From NCBI GenBank assembly GCA_038503035.1, contig JAVSML010024355.1, positions 194,105 to 258,104 on the forward strand: a stretch of DNA of 64,000 nt, written 5' to 3'. Each line of letters starts with the position of its first letter. Position 1 is the first letter of the stretch. Source of the DNA: Crocodylus rhombifer. Lineage: Eukaryota; Chordata; Crocodylia; Crocodylidae. The position numbers were made by a program, and so were the translations under genes. The notes under the pieces were generated by a model. The model was not told the origin of the DNA. It worked only from the letters and a program-made list of their open reading frames with translations, and did no database searches. This document shows positions 22,601 to 33,776 of this stretch, one piece after another.

Positions 22601-25600
22601 AGAGTTATACATTGCTTTTTCTCCGAGATATAAAGAAAAGGTTTGAGGGTCACTGTGGACAGGCAGAACTGTTTATCTTTGTAATCCTACATTGAGCAGA
22701 GGTGGCAATTTTCACAAGCATGCTTTCCCTCTAAAGAGCAATCACTCATCAATTTTCACATAAACAAGAGTGGTTCTACCATATCCATTTGCATGAAATA
22801 TTTGTTCATCTCTACCTGGACAAATTGCTGACCCGAGTCCCTCTCAAAAGCATGAAGCCACCTAGATGGCACATGGAGTCTTAGCTTGCATGGAGGTCCA
22901 TGGATGAACAATTACAATAAAACTAAAAAAAATCTCACTTAACTCTTCCCAGGAGACTGCAAATATCAAGGTGAACAAGATAAACCCAACAGTAGATTCT
23001 AGTCTGATTCTGTGTTCATATGGCACTGCTTTCAAGTTTTGGCATTCAACACAGTCTGCCTGTGTCTGTACAAGCATTCTGTCAATGTGCCTGATGCAGT
23101 ACTTTTCCCTGAGTCATTATTTGCTGCCTTCCCAAGATTTGCTGTAATTTCTTTTCCTCTGTAAATCATGGAGCTGAAATGGCAGTGGCTGAATTCAGGC
23201 AACCAAGACACAGGACTACCTTGCAATATCTTCACACCTTCAGCTGTAACTGACCAAATTATCAGTTAATGGGAGCACTGGCGGAAGTGAAACGTGCACA
23301 CACACACACAAAAAGTGTGGTTAACCCTCCTTTACTATGTCAAAACTTTCTTTGTGAAAGCAGTCTGCTTTTGCACAGACAACCTCAGGATTGTGGCCTC
23401 TCAAGTACCAAATTAAACACTTAAAGATTCCAGCTGGCAAGTGAATTCCACAAACTCACCACATTTTAGCTTTATCAGAAGTACATACTGATTTAGTGAC
23501 CCTCAACATGACTGCAGCCTGTTTCAGCCACCGTTACCTTAAAGAACACAGACATTTCATCAGTAAAAGATTTCAAACTAATACACCAAGCTTCTGGTAC
23601 CCCTCAGATAGCTCTAAGAGCCACAATTTACAACTCCAAAGCAATGATGCTCAATAAGCTGTCAAAACACAAGCCCATGAAGAATGGATATTTTTTCCTC
23701 ACCTATGATTTTCCATTTCTTTTTCCTGAAGGCACCCAAAGAGGAAGACTTGATCTTTCTCCTCTACAATGACACACTATCCTGTATTTGAGGGGTCTAT
23801 GCCATGCCTGTCACCCTGCATCACTATTGTAAGTTGTTTGCATCCTTCCTGATGACAGTAGTATTTTCACATATATTGCTTGTTTTTCAGAATGAAGCAG
23901 ATAGTTATGAAGTAGAAGAGCAATGTAAAACTTGTCTCAAAAGAAAAGTACCACATGTGTATTACATTTATGCAGTCCCCCTGCCCCTCAAAACCATTTT
24001 TTTCTCTCTCTACCAAGTTTAAAAGTTACCCCATCACCTTCAAGGCCCTGAACAATTCCAGTGCTGTTCTTTTTCCCGGTCTCCCTTCGCTCTTCCAGTA
24101 TTTCTTCTTTTTCTGCTCCCAGATGAATGTCCAAAAGTACTGCAGGAGCAATCTGAATTATATTCCCTTAATGACGAATTTCCAGCATTGGGAGTTTTAG
24201 TTCCACCTCAATATACATACTAAATAGCCCAAACTACTGGTATAGGCATGAGTTCTCAGAAAACACACCCCTCTGTATTTTGTTTTTTTAGCTGCAAATA
24301 CCCAACACAAGAAAAAACTGATTAAAAGAAAAATAATTCTCCTTAGCAGACAAGTAATACTTAACAAAGACTAATGGTAACGGGTATGGCAGGATCAAAT
24401 ACTTCTTTGTTTCCAAGGCTACATGCATCTTTTTTTTTTTTTTTTTTTTAAGAGCATGTCCTAAGCATGGCCTGTGGGCAGTTTGGCTGCCAACTGCAAG
24501 GAAGTTTTCATACTTGTTTAATGAACTAATTCTTTGTCCTCTACTTGCTGGAACAGGTAGTAGCAAGATAAACACTGGTGAGATACTGTACCAGGCAGGT
24601 AAGAGAGCCTGTAAATTAGCCTGAAAGTGTACCAAGCTTTCACTGATCAGCAGGGAGGGAAACGAATACACCCCACCCAGAAAGAAGGGTCCATACTACT
24701 TCTGATTAGTTAAGATCAGGTAAGAAAGAGCGACTTACTGAACAACCCCTGGAAGATAACTGTCCTATACATGTGAAACAAAACAATTTACTACTAAGGT
24801 TCAAGCTTATTTTGGTGACTAACTTTCACAGCTCAAAGACAGACATAGGCAAATTAGTCAAGAACCTTCAATTATTCACACGCCAGGAACAAGACAGGAA
24901 TCTGCAATGAGTCTCCCAACACCGTCCTCTCAACGACCTCCAGTTTGCTAAAGGTGGAATTATTCCCCAGCCAGGTAAGAGATTCACACCAGAGAAAGAA
25001 AGGAAGAGGGAAGACTGAAAACACAACGGGCCACATAACACAGCGCTGGGGACACGACGGCCAAGCGAGAACTCTGCAGAGATTTTGGAGGTGCCTGTAA
25101 ACTACCTTCTGGACCCTTACCAGCCCCGTCGCGGAAACAGGGCTGCCTCTACTGCCATTGGAGTAGGGCCCCTGGTCTCCAAGTACCTGGCAAGAGAGTC
25201 CAACTGGGACCACCAACACCAGGGTGCCCATTCCTGCTAAATAAGCTGGGGCTCATGGCTCCCCACAGCAAACCACTTTCAGGCAAGCTCTCAAAAAATC
25301 AGGGGGGGGAGATAAAAAAACAACTTGCCCCTCCAGAGTCTCCTACTACCTACCTGTGCCTCGGGCAGCCCAGGAGGCTGAAACCAAGGGGGGGGTCCAG
25401 CAGCAAGGGGGGGGCTGACAAATCCCCCAAACACCCCCCAATCCCAGGGTAACAAACCCCCGTGCGGGCTCTGGCTCTCCCAGCCCAGCCCAGGCCAGGC
25501 CATTGGCCGGGGCAGCTGCGGGAGGGGAGTCAGGAAGTGCGTCTACCTCCAAGGGGAGGGGGGCGGGGCGGGCCGCAGCCGCGCGGGGGGGGGCCCTTAC

Positions 25601-25730
25601 ATAACCCCGCGCGGCCCCACCCCAACAGCGCGGGGCGGCCCCGGGGGCAGGGGGCGGGGGTCGAGGCCCTAGCAGCGCCCCGCGCGCCAGTGGCGGTAGT
25701 TAGGGCTCGGGCCGCGAGACGGCGCCTCAC

Positions 25731-26020
25731 CTTCCGCCGCGTCCCCCACGCTCATTCCCGGCCGCCGCCGCCTGCGCGCCCGGCCCGGGCCGTGCGGGAG
25801 CCTCACATCGCGCTGCGCGCGCCCGCCCGCCTCGCAGCCGCCGCCGCCCCTCCCCCACTCGGCGCCCCTGGCCCCACCCCCCGCCCTTCCTGCGACCGCG
25901 TCACGGGAGCGTCTGGCGCCGCCAACCGCCGCGCGGGCCTCGCACCGCCCCACCCCCCCGGGCGCCCCCTAGCGGCGCGCGTGCGGCTGCGTCACAACCG
26001 CCGCCGGGGGGGCGCTCCGG
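25731..26020 (-). other. REV1: Inferred REV1 noncoding exon 1 (5' limit unknown)
   Basis: On the minus strand GCGGCGGAAG is followed by gtgaggc, a strong splice donor at 25,730-25,729 inside the CpG island. The next acceptor downstream is the REV1 start-codon exon, which has only 10 nt of 5' UTR and so needs an upstream noncoding exon. The transcription start is not visible, and the upper boundary given is only an approximate limit below the E-box/CRE motif. Confidence 0.5.
25962..25975 (-). promoter_or_regulatory. CTCF-like core motif
   Basis: The minus strand reads CCGCTAGGGGGCGC, which fits the conserved CTCF core (CCRSTAGGGGGCRS-like). It lies in the REV1 CpG island. Motif match only; occupancy is unknown. 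Confidence 0.5.
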
Positions 26021-26021
26021 G

Positions 26022-26032
26022 CACGTGACGTC
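26022..26032. promoter_or_regulatory. Overlapping E-box and CRE half-site
   Basis: CACGTG (E-box) runs into TGACGTC (CRE half), giving CACGTGACGTC. Such composites bind USF/MITF-TFE and ATF/CREB factors. The position upstream of the inferred REV1 exon 1 is suitable for a core promoter element. Confidence 0.45.
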
Positions 26033-26529
26033 TGGAAGGGGAGGGGGGGGCCAAGTCCCCTGGCGGCAGGGGCGGGGGCACTGCACCAAGTACGAGACGG
26101 CGGCGGCGGCTCCTCCGCACGCTGCAGGGGCCGCGGCTCCCCCGCCTCCTCAGTGCGGCGACAGGAAAACAAACCGCCAGACCCACGTGCCCCCTGCCTG
26201 CTATTCGTATCCCGCACGTCTCTGACAGACCAGCCGGGGCGGGGCGTGCGAGCCCCCTCTCCCTCCTGCTCCGGCCGGGTGCGGGGCCCTGGGCGCGGTG
26301 GGGTCCGCTGCAGAGACACCCCCCACCCTGATCCTGCGGGCGGCGGGGGCGCCTCGCCTTGCTGTACTAAAGCGCCAGACGCACCTTTGCGGCCTCAGGA
26401 GGGCGTGTCATGTCCACGGTTGGTCCGTAAAGAAGCCTTCAGGCTGAGGCGGGAACTTCGGTGTCCCTATGCCTGGTCTTCCGGGGTGAGGGGGAGGGCA
26501 GGGGCGACAGGCGCCTTTACAGACTGACT

Positions 26530-27100
26530 GACTACGAGAGATCAAGCCGAGTTATTTTCTTATTCATGTTTGGTTCTGTATTCTCGATGTACCTTTATAT
26601 CTAGTGTTTTGCTTTTTCAGCTTTTACCGAATTTCACTGATATATTACCTGATTTTTCTTAATCAAGTTACTTGGTTTTTACTGATTTACACCCGTTTTT
26701 CACCCACCCACCCCGTGTCTCCTGGGACCTGTGCAGCAGTGGGAGCCACCTTCCTCCCCCCATGAACTACAGCAGTCCTGGCAGGGTGGACACAGGGGGG
26801 ACTGGGGGGCTCCATCTCCAGCCCGGTGGTGCGGCCAAAGATGGTCCTGCTCCAGGCCCCCTCCCCAGGGTACAGAGGGACAGCCAAGGCTGGCAGCCAG
26901 TGCTGGGGGAGGTGGCAGGTTCCCCTCCTCCCCACAGACTTTCCCACTCAGACCTCCCCCCGCAACTTTTTATTTTACATGATTTGAACCAAATTTTTCT
27001 TCTTTTTATCCCAATTTCAACCCAGTTTTTATGTTTGGAAGATAAACCCCAACAAATTCCTGGAATTTTTTTTTTTAAATAAAAACTGAAAATGCAGAAT
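26530..27100. other. Intergenic, nothing recognised
   Basis: This is AT-rich sequence with a central GC-rich segment (26,720-26,950) just outside the CpG island. Frames here are Pro-rich without domains. No repeat was recognised. Confidence 0.5.
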
Positions 27101-27106
27101 GCTGTT

Positions 27107-27860
27107 TATATCTTAGTTAGTCTATGCAGGTTCATCTTGACCTTGCTTTCTGATCCCCTGAGGTAGTTCCCCCTGTTAGGCTGAAGTCAGTCAGAAGGTA
27201 GGGTAAAGATCCCCCTGTATACACTAAGGGGAGTAGGGTATGTATATGTATATGTGTGTATAGCTTATTTATTTTCTTATTTATGTGTTTATCCTACCTA
27301 CCTACCTAGCTACATACCTAATTTAGTCTAGAAAGATGCATCTTGACCTTGCAGGGTCAGGATGCACCTGTATAGACTAATTAAATAAGGTGTGTGCATG
27401 TGTGTCACACACAAGTTATTACTTTTCTTATTTATCCTATATATATGTTTATCCTATCCATATGTTTATCCTATCCACCTACCCACCTACCTTATTCAGT
27501 TAGTCTACTAAGATGCATCTCAACCTTGTCTTCTGATGCCCTGATGTAATTCTCCCTGTCTTATTTAGTCTATAATGATGCATCTTGCCTTCTGAGGCCC
27601 TGACGTACTTCCCCATTAGTCTGCAGTCAGTCAGAAGGCAGGGTCCAGATGCACCTGTGCAGACTAACTAAATAAGATATCTCTGATAAAGGTAATAAGT
27701 ATATTATTTTGTTAATCTACAAAGGTGCATCTGGACCCTGCCTTCGGACACCCTGAGGTAGTTCCTCTTGCTAGTCTGAAGTCAGTCTGAAACCAGGGTT
27801 CAGATGCGCTTATACTTATTTAGTCTACAAAGGTGCATCGAGACCCTGCCTCCTACCATG
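27107..27860. repeat. Nested array of palindromic repeat units
   Basis: A unit beginning TTAGTCTAYAAAGRTGCATC recurs near 27,117, 27,324, 27,498, 27,565, 27,712 and 27,815. Its inverted end (GATGCACCTGTRYAGACTAA) recurs near 27,210, 27,360, 27,648 and 27,793. Internal text (CCTGCCTTCTGA, CCTGAGGTAGTTCC, GAAGTCAGTC) is also shared. AT-rich and CCTA/TTTA simple repeats separate the copies. This looks like a palindromic MITE or Penelope-tail-like repeat that inserted or amplified several times at one site. Confidence 0.6.
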
Positions 27861-28414
27861 ATTGCACAGATTTGTGATGTACGAAGAGCACGTGTGGGTA
27901 TCCAATACAGTTAATGCCATGTGATTTACCCTGGCTCTTACGGAGCAGTGAGGGCAGGGCAGTGCCAGTGGGCACTGAGCAAGTAGGGCCCTCAGGGAGC
28001 AGATAGGTCACGCTTGCTATGGAGAATTTGTGCAGTTTTTCCACAGGGTAATGTTAAGAAAAAGAAGGGAGATGTACTCTGAGTAAAGCCAGTGCATCAG
28101 GCACTGAGTCAGCTTCTGTTGAAGACCATGTGCTATGTAATAAACCTATTCTGTGTCTGCAAAGCTGGGGCCTCATGACTGCAACTGGATCCTTGGGATC
28201 TCAGGGAATCCCCAAGACAAAGTACCAACTTACCCAAGTGTCCTAAGGTTTGCCTCTTTTTATCCTGTTGCAGGAATGGGATTGTAATTCTGTCTCTCAT
28301 TCCATATTATACAAGGGTGGGGGGAGTATATAACAAGAAATGACAGGAGGTTATATAGAGGTTCCTGCTTTCTAATGCTGTCAGAAAAGGTGGATGGAAA
28401 ATGGTCTTATCCTA
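27861..28414. other. Intergenic, nothing recognised
   Basis: No gene, repeat terminus or RNA structure was recognised in this stretch. It contains ordinary mixed-composition sequence. Confidence 0.4.
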
Positions 28415-28681
28415 ATGGTTCTCAGCCAAAGCGTGGGGGTTACCCTGGGATGGTATATTTTTTTGGAGGGTGCAACAGGAAGTGTGAGGTGATAAGCAGA
28501 TAAAAGCAGGCTCCTTCCCTGTCTGCTCCTCACTCCCACTGCCCTGTTTCTCTGCAAGGAGCTGAAGCACTGTAATCAGTAGATTTGTTTTTGAATTGAG
28601 GTGCCGCTTCATAAAAGTTATGCAGGAGTGTCTTAAAGTGTAAGGAGGGGAGCCTTGAGTCTAAAAGGGTTGGGAAGTCCA
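28415..28681. mobile_element. hAT-like nonautonomous element
   Basis: The left end ATGGTTCTCAGCC and right end (reverse complement TGGACTTCCCAACC) are degraded CAGTGGTTCTCAACC-class termini. The flanks TTATCCTA (28,407-28,414) and TTATCCTG (28,682-28,689) match at 7 of 8. The interior shares order and sequence with the element at 6,373-6,633 in the same orientation. Confidence 0.65.
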
Positions 28682-29331
28682 TTATCCTGTGAAAAGTTTC
28701 ATGATTTCAAAAGATGTTGCTATTCTGGATCCAGGTGAAGCTAAATTCTTCACAAAAATAGGAACTTTCAAAATTTCCCCCCCATAAACTAATAACTCAC
28801 TAATTCTGCTGGTAACCTGTGATGACAAAGACCAAAAGTTCATTTCCAGTCCCGCTGATTCAGTGGTATTGGCTAAATGTGACTAGGGTTGAGGAAGCAC
28901 ACAGTCTTCTGAACTCAAAGTAGCATCTAGTTCACATTCGCAGAAGCAGGAGGGTGGTGAGTATACAAACATTTCTGCTTTTCCAAGAAAAAAAAAAAGC
29001 ACCCATTTGGATTACAATGAGATATGTCAAAAATTCTCATTCAGAATGGGAACAAGAGCTTTTCTGAGGAATTTGCCATGGACTAGAAATAGTAATCAGC
29101 TTTAACTACAGAGCTAGTGGATACAGAGGGAAAGATATCTGCCTGATTCTGACCAGGTTTCCATCCTGGACCTGAAAAAACTCTCCACAAGGTTTCATTG
29201 GAACCGATACATTGCTGCAAAAAGTGTGTTGTTTATAAATTGCACTTTCTGACTAAAAAAAAAAGTTATGTTGAAAATATGTTTATGCCCTACCCATCAA
29301 TCTGAAGCAGTCTAACTTGAAAGGTTGTGTG

Positions 29332-29984
29332 CAGGGGCAGATCCAGGGTTTACCAAAGGTGGCACTCTGCTTCTCAATGTAGGAGGATGGGTGAGGCATG
29401 GTTGAGGCCTTCGGGCTGGCAGGGGGCACCAGGGAGCCAGGCAAGAAATAAGTCCATTAAAAGAGTGGAGGCAGGGAGGGGAACCTGCCTGCTGCCACTG
29501 TCCCTGGCTGACTCAGGGTGGCAGTGGAGGGAGAGCCAGAGTTGCACCTGCCCCACTGCAGGCAGGGGCTGTGGGAAGCAGTTGTGCAGGGAACTTGGCT
29601 TACATGGGGACAGGAGCAGGAGCACACATTCCTCTTTCCAGTGCTTGCTCCCTGCCCACCCATTCCCCTGCAGCAGATGTTTGTGATATCATACCTACAT
29701 CAGCTGGGAATGCCAGGAAAAGGTGGGGGAGGGAAGGGGGTTCCTTCTTACAGTGTCTGCTCCCAGCCAGTGGGGACAGCTGTGGGGAGGGGATGGCAGG
29801 GAGCAGGTGAGGGCAATGGTTACATAAAAATATTTTTTAGGGAGAAAATTAGCCATTGTAACCAGTTTTCCCTCTCCATCTGTTTTGTTAGACTCTGGTG
29901 TCCCAGCAGACTCCCTGCCAACTCTTTTGAACTTCTGAGGTCTGCCATGCCAATGGAGTTGGCAGAAGCAGAAATCCACGCCTG
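29332..29984. mobile_element. Possible hAT-like element (CAGGGGCAGATCC terminus)
   Basis: The left end CAGGGGCAGATCCAGG and right end (reverse complement CAGGCGTGGATTTCTG) look like related inverted termini. The flanks do not show a convincing 8-bp duplication, so boundaries are tentative. The GC-rich interior has several open frames without domains. Confidence 0.35.
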
Positions 29985-30112
29985 TACACATGAATAATCC
30001 CTTTACATTCAATGAGTGATTATTTGTAAGGTCAAGGCCTTGTCCAAAACCCATAGACATCAACAAATTAACTCCCACTGATTTCATAGGGTTTCCAGTT
30101 GAGACCTTAGAA

Positions 30113-30854
30113 CAGGGGTGGGAAAAATACAGCCTGCAGGCTCTATCCAGCCTGCCAATTGATCCTATCCAGCCCGCTGGCCTCCATCGGAGCCTAAGGA
30201 GGGAGGGCTGCACCTTGTACCACTCCACTCTGCCACAGCCAGGGCTGGGCTAGGCTGTGTAGTGCTGCATGTAGACTGATTTGCCCCCCTCCCATCTATC
30301 CCCCCCCCCCCCCCCCAATTTCCTGTTGGTGATATGGCTGTGCAGTCCTGTTACCACAGCTGCCAGCAGCTGGGCCCACATAGGAGGGAGTGTGATGCAG
30401 CACATCACATGAGCTGCTGCTGCCATGGCACCAATAATTTATGCTGGCATGGGGGTCAGCTTTGGACTGGAATACCTGCCCCCAACTTTCCCAGCACAGC
30501 ATGGTGGCAGCAGCTCATTGTAGCAGGCAGGCGAGCAAAACAGCTATTCAGTACACTGCATTGCACCATGTCCCATGTGGGTGTGGCTGCTGGCGGCCAT
30601 GGTACCAGGACTGCTCATCACCAACAGGAAGCCAGGTGGAGGTGGGAATGAATGTGTGGGAAGGGGGAGTAGAAGAGTCCGTGAGTTGTGTCGCCCAGCC
30701 TGGCCACAGCTCTGGCAGAGCAGAGCGGCATGGGGCACAGCCCTCCCTCAGGCTCTCGGCAGCTGCTGGCAGGCTGGATGGGATCACTGGCCCTCCTCCT
30801 CAGCCCTCAACACCTTACCAAAACTCCTCAAGCCCAAATAATTGCCCATCCTTG
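30113..30854. mobile_element. hAT-like foldback element
   Basis: The termini CAGGGGTGGGAAAAAT and (reverse complement of right end) CAAGGATGGGCAATTA are flanked by CCTTAGAA (30,105-30,112) and TCTTAGAA (30,855-30,862), 7 of 8 matching. The two halves are inverted copies of each other. Left TTCCTGTTGGTGAT, GCAGTCCTG and CCCACATAGG reappear in the reverse complement of the right half as TTCCTGTTGGTGAT, GCAGTCCTG and CCCACATGGG, and ATCCAGCCTGCCA occurs in both. The arms are over 300 bp. A C-run (30,301-30,316) lies in the left arm. No transposase. Confidence 0.8.
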
Positions 30855-30862
30855 TCTTAGAA

Positions 30863-32940
30863 GGTATGGTTCTGTGGACAGTGACTGTTTCCATATGTTT
30901 TCAGAATGTGACTATGATCCTGTTCATGGCCTTTGGTTGCTATATACAATATACACTATGCTTTCTGGGACAAACTCAGCTTTGAGTCACAGTAAGTAGG
31001 TAGGGTGAAATGTCACTGGATTGAGTTAAACTTAGCTGAACTGGCATGGTAAAGATTCCCCAGCATGGAAGAGTGCTGAGATAATAAATGACTACTAGAG
31101 AAGTTCCCATGCCACCCTCCTTATCAAACCTTGTAGGAACTTGACCCAGTAGTGATTCCTAATGATGGCTTCTCTAGGCTGTCACCCACATAGCACAAAG
31201 GTAGAATAGCTGTTGGCTATGTAGGACTATGTCCCCAGTGAAGGATCTGACCTCGGGCATACTTCTAGACAGCTTCAGTGTATTCAATCTTCAGGGCTAT
31301 TCATAGATTAAAGATGTATGCCCAGGTTAAGGATGCATGGATACTTTTTATGGCTGCCCACTACACTGTGAGAGGGGAGGGGAGAGGGAAAACAACACCT
31401 TTGGCTGCTCAATTGTTTGCTTTCTTTATGGGATGTAGAAGCCCCAGAGTAAGTGTTGTGGGTTGATTAGCTCCAGTAAGCCTAAAGCCTAGCAAAAAAT
31501 GGCTCCTCTATCCTACCCAGTAACTTGGGGAAGTCTGAGCTGGGGGGCGGGGGATAAATGGCAAAACCTAAGAATCAACAAGTAGTTACAGCTCTCTGCT
31601 TCTCAGCCCCTGCTGGCAATCTGAATCTTGGTCTTATTTGTGCCAGCTGTTAACAGTTCTCTGTAGTCCATAAGTCAATCAAATGCAGCATGCTTGAGGA
31701 ATTCCCCCTTCTTGTCCTCCTACTTCTCTCCACTCTTGACATTCCCCCTACTTCGGGAGCCAGTAGGAGGAAAGTGCAAGAGTTAGTTGTGCTGGCTTTA
31801 TGCCAGCTAGGGAGCGTCTCACACCAGTCAGATCCCTATAACATGGGACTTGGAGGCATTTTTCACTCATGCAGCACAGAGGAGATAGAGCAAGACAAAG
31901 AACCTGCCCCTTAATGACATTGCTTGTGGCCCCTTTCTTAATATGCTCAGCCTTGTGGTTCAAAGGTGCACAACACTAATATAGTTGAAGTCACACACTT
32001 AGTGTATATCTATAAATAGGTATATATGTAAACAGTGTGACACCATCATATATGCACACCTCCTGTACAATAATTCTAAGTTCATGCAGCTGCAGGAATT
32101 CTTCCTGATTTCTTAAAGGAAACCCTTCATCATGGGGCCCGTTTAGCTCTAAAGTTGCATTTACTGAATCTAATTCCTATTCAGTCCTCAGGGGAGAAGA
32201 TCATTGCACAGATGCTTATATCCCGCACTGCAACAACTCAGAACCCATGTATCTTGCTGGCAGCCCTGCAGATAAAGAACATGACTACAGCACAAACTAA
32301 TCTGTAGCTGAATCCTCTTCACAGCAGCAGCATCCAATGAGGAGATGAACACGTTGCAAAGGGAGCCCTCACTGCACTAACTTGAAATCAGTCTGGTCAC
32401 ATTTCTTATACAGACGGTGCTGCATTGCAGACATAGCCCATATTGTCTGCATACAATGATTCCAGACTTCTTATCCGCTGCCGTTATGTGCTTGCTTCAA
32501 TGCTATCATTCATTTTAGGACATTTGCAGTTCCTCCTCACAGCTCACTCCTGTGGCTCCGCTTTGAAATGGCTGTACTAGGGGATTAAAGTGTAAAGACA
32601 ATCTGTGTTTAACAAGATGTAACTGCCTAAGAAAAATAAAGGATCACAAGGTTCTCCACAAAATTATATTGACTTTTACTGACATCTAGTGGGGGAAGAG
32701 CAAGACTGCAGGGATAGCCCACGTTAATGAATTCCTTCAAGTCTAGTGCTGTAAAAACAGTTTTTATTTATAGGAGTAAATCTCGAATAGAGGAGCTCTA
32801 GCCAAAGTTGATCTACTGCATCTGCATCTTTTGAAATTCCCTGAACATATTGCAGGGCTATTTTAAACAGTGCTAGTAGCTATACTGTGCTGTCCCATAG
32901 ATATAGAACAATTAACATTACAGTGAATTAATAAGTATAG
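30863..32940. other. Intergenic, nothing recognised
   Basis: Mixed-composition sequence with only short chance frames. I did not recognise a repeat or gene. A few tandem-like purine stretches occur near 31,370. Confidence 0.4.
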
Positions 32941-33196
32941 AAGGCCCTAGGGGGTATGTGTGGGTGGGCGGGGATGGAGTACCACCACACACCATCCCAC
33001 ACTGCCATGCAGGCTCTGCCTGCCCAGCTGGACACGCAGGGTGGGGAAGACTGCACGCAGTGGCTGCTGCCGCTTAGCATTCAGCCACGTACCCAACCCC
33101 CACAACCCATGTCCAGCTGTGTACCAACCCTCCCCCCCTCCTGCTTTGCATCCAGCTGCTGAGGGTACGTTGATCCAAAAAGGTTGAAAACCCCTG
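32941..33196. mobile_element. hAT-like fragment
   Basis: The right end on the minus strand reads CAGGGGTTTTCAACC followed by TTTTTGGATC, a clear hAT MITE terminus. The left terminus is degraded. The flanks AAGTATAG and GTATATAG share 5 of 8 bases. The interior is GC-rich. Confidence 0.45.
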
Positions 33197-33668
33197 GTAT
33201 ATAGCAATGAAAAGAATCTGAGTAATTAATATATGAATACAGCCTATTAAAGCAAAGCCTTAAATATCAGCACATGAAAGCGACAGGATTATTGCTGAGG
33301 TTTTTCTTGACCTCAAACTACTGCTTAGGGACAAATAATTTAACCTGTTATTGAAAAGTCTGATCTGCAGTACTTAGTTATACCAGGAATTTACATTGTA
33401 GTTTCTATCCCACATGCATATTTCTCACAATGACAATTATTTTTCTCAAGTACCCCAACAATGAAGGTTCTAGAAGTGCTGAGAGACTTATTGTTTATTG
33501 GCCCTACTTAGGAAACTTCCTTCTGGTCTTAACAGTGAGATGTTAATGGTTGCTGAGTTTTCGGTTTTAGCTGTGTTGGTCTAAGGACACAGGCAAGCAA
33601 GGTTAGAAGTGATATCTTTGGTTAGAAGTGATATCTTTTATTAGACCGAGTAGTTGGAAAAAAGTTCT

Positions 33669-33702
33669 TGGCAAGCTTTCGGGCGCAGTCATCCTTCGTC
33701 AG
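33669..33702 (-). ncRNA. Hammerhead-ribozyme-like core (minus copy)
   Basis: Read on the minus strand: CTGACGA (33,702-33,696), stem II candidate GGATG-ACTG-CGCCC, GAAA, GC-TT-GC, then CA where a U-H would be needed. The U-to-C change at the cleavage-site position and a mismatch in stem II suggest an inactive copy. Confidence 0.35.
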
Positions 33703-33742
33703 GTATAGGGACTCTCTGCTGGTCTGAGACTCCAATGGATGT

Positions 33743-33776
33743 CTGATGAAGGGTGACTGTGCCCGAAAGCTTGCTA
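33743..33776 (+). ncRNA. Hammerhead-ribozyme-like core (plus copy)
   Basis: CTGATGA (33,743-33,749) is followed by a stem II candidate GGGTG-ACTG-TGCCC, then GAAA (33,765-33,768), then mini stem III GC-TT-GC and TA at the cleavage position. An extra A precedes stem II and stem I pairing is poor, so activity is doubtful. Confidence 0.4.

Larger units (their letters stand above)
11773..25730 (-). other. REV1: REV1 intron 1
   Basis: This is a 13,958-bp first intron from the CpG-island exon to the start-codon exon. It holds hAT-like elements at 13.5, 14.8, 16.1, 17.1-19.5 and 22 kb plus tRNA-like sequence near 20.8 kb. I recognise nothing in 11.8-13.5, 15.1-16.1, 19.5-20.7 or 22.6-25.4 kb beyond a short CA run near 23,297 and a poly-T near 24,430. 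The extent depends on the inferred exon 1 donor. Confidence 0.65.
25440..26520. promoter_or_regulatory. REV1: CpG island, REV1 promoter
   Basis: There is a sharp rise in G+C with dense CpG between AT-rich flanks. It covers the inferred noncoding REV1 exon 1. Visible candidate sites are an E-box/CRE composite CACGTGACGTC (26,022-26,032), a CTCF core-like CCGCTAGGGGGCGC on the minus strand (25,962-25,975), an inverted CCAAT box (CCATTGGCC near 25,500), and several GGGGCGGGG Sp1-type boxes. No TATA box is evident, which is usual for housekeeping repair genes. Frames across the island are low-complexity and not genes. Confidence 0.85.

Noticed and set aside
25462..26527. Arg/Pro/Ala-rich frames in the CpG island
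   Set aside because: Composition effect of CpG-island DNA; frames occur on both strands and no protein family is recognisable.
27107..27860. Regularly spaced repeats as a CRISPR-like array
   Set aside because: Units alternate in orientation, vary in spacing, are diverged and sit in a vertebrate intergenic region; palindromic transposon copies explain them.
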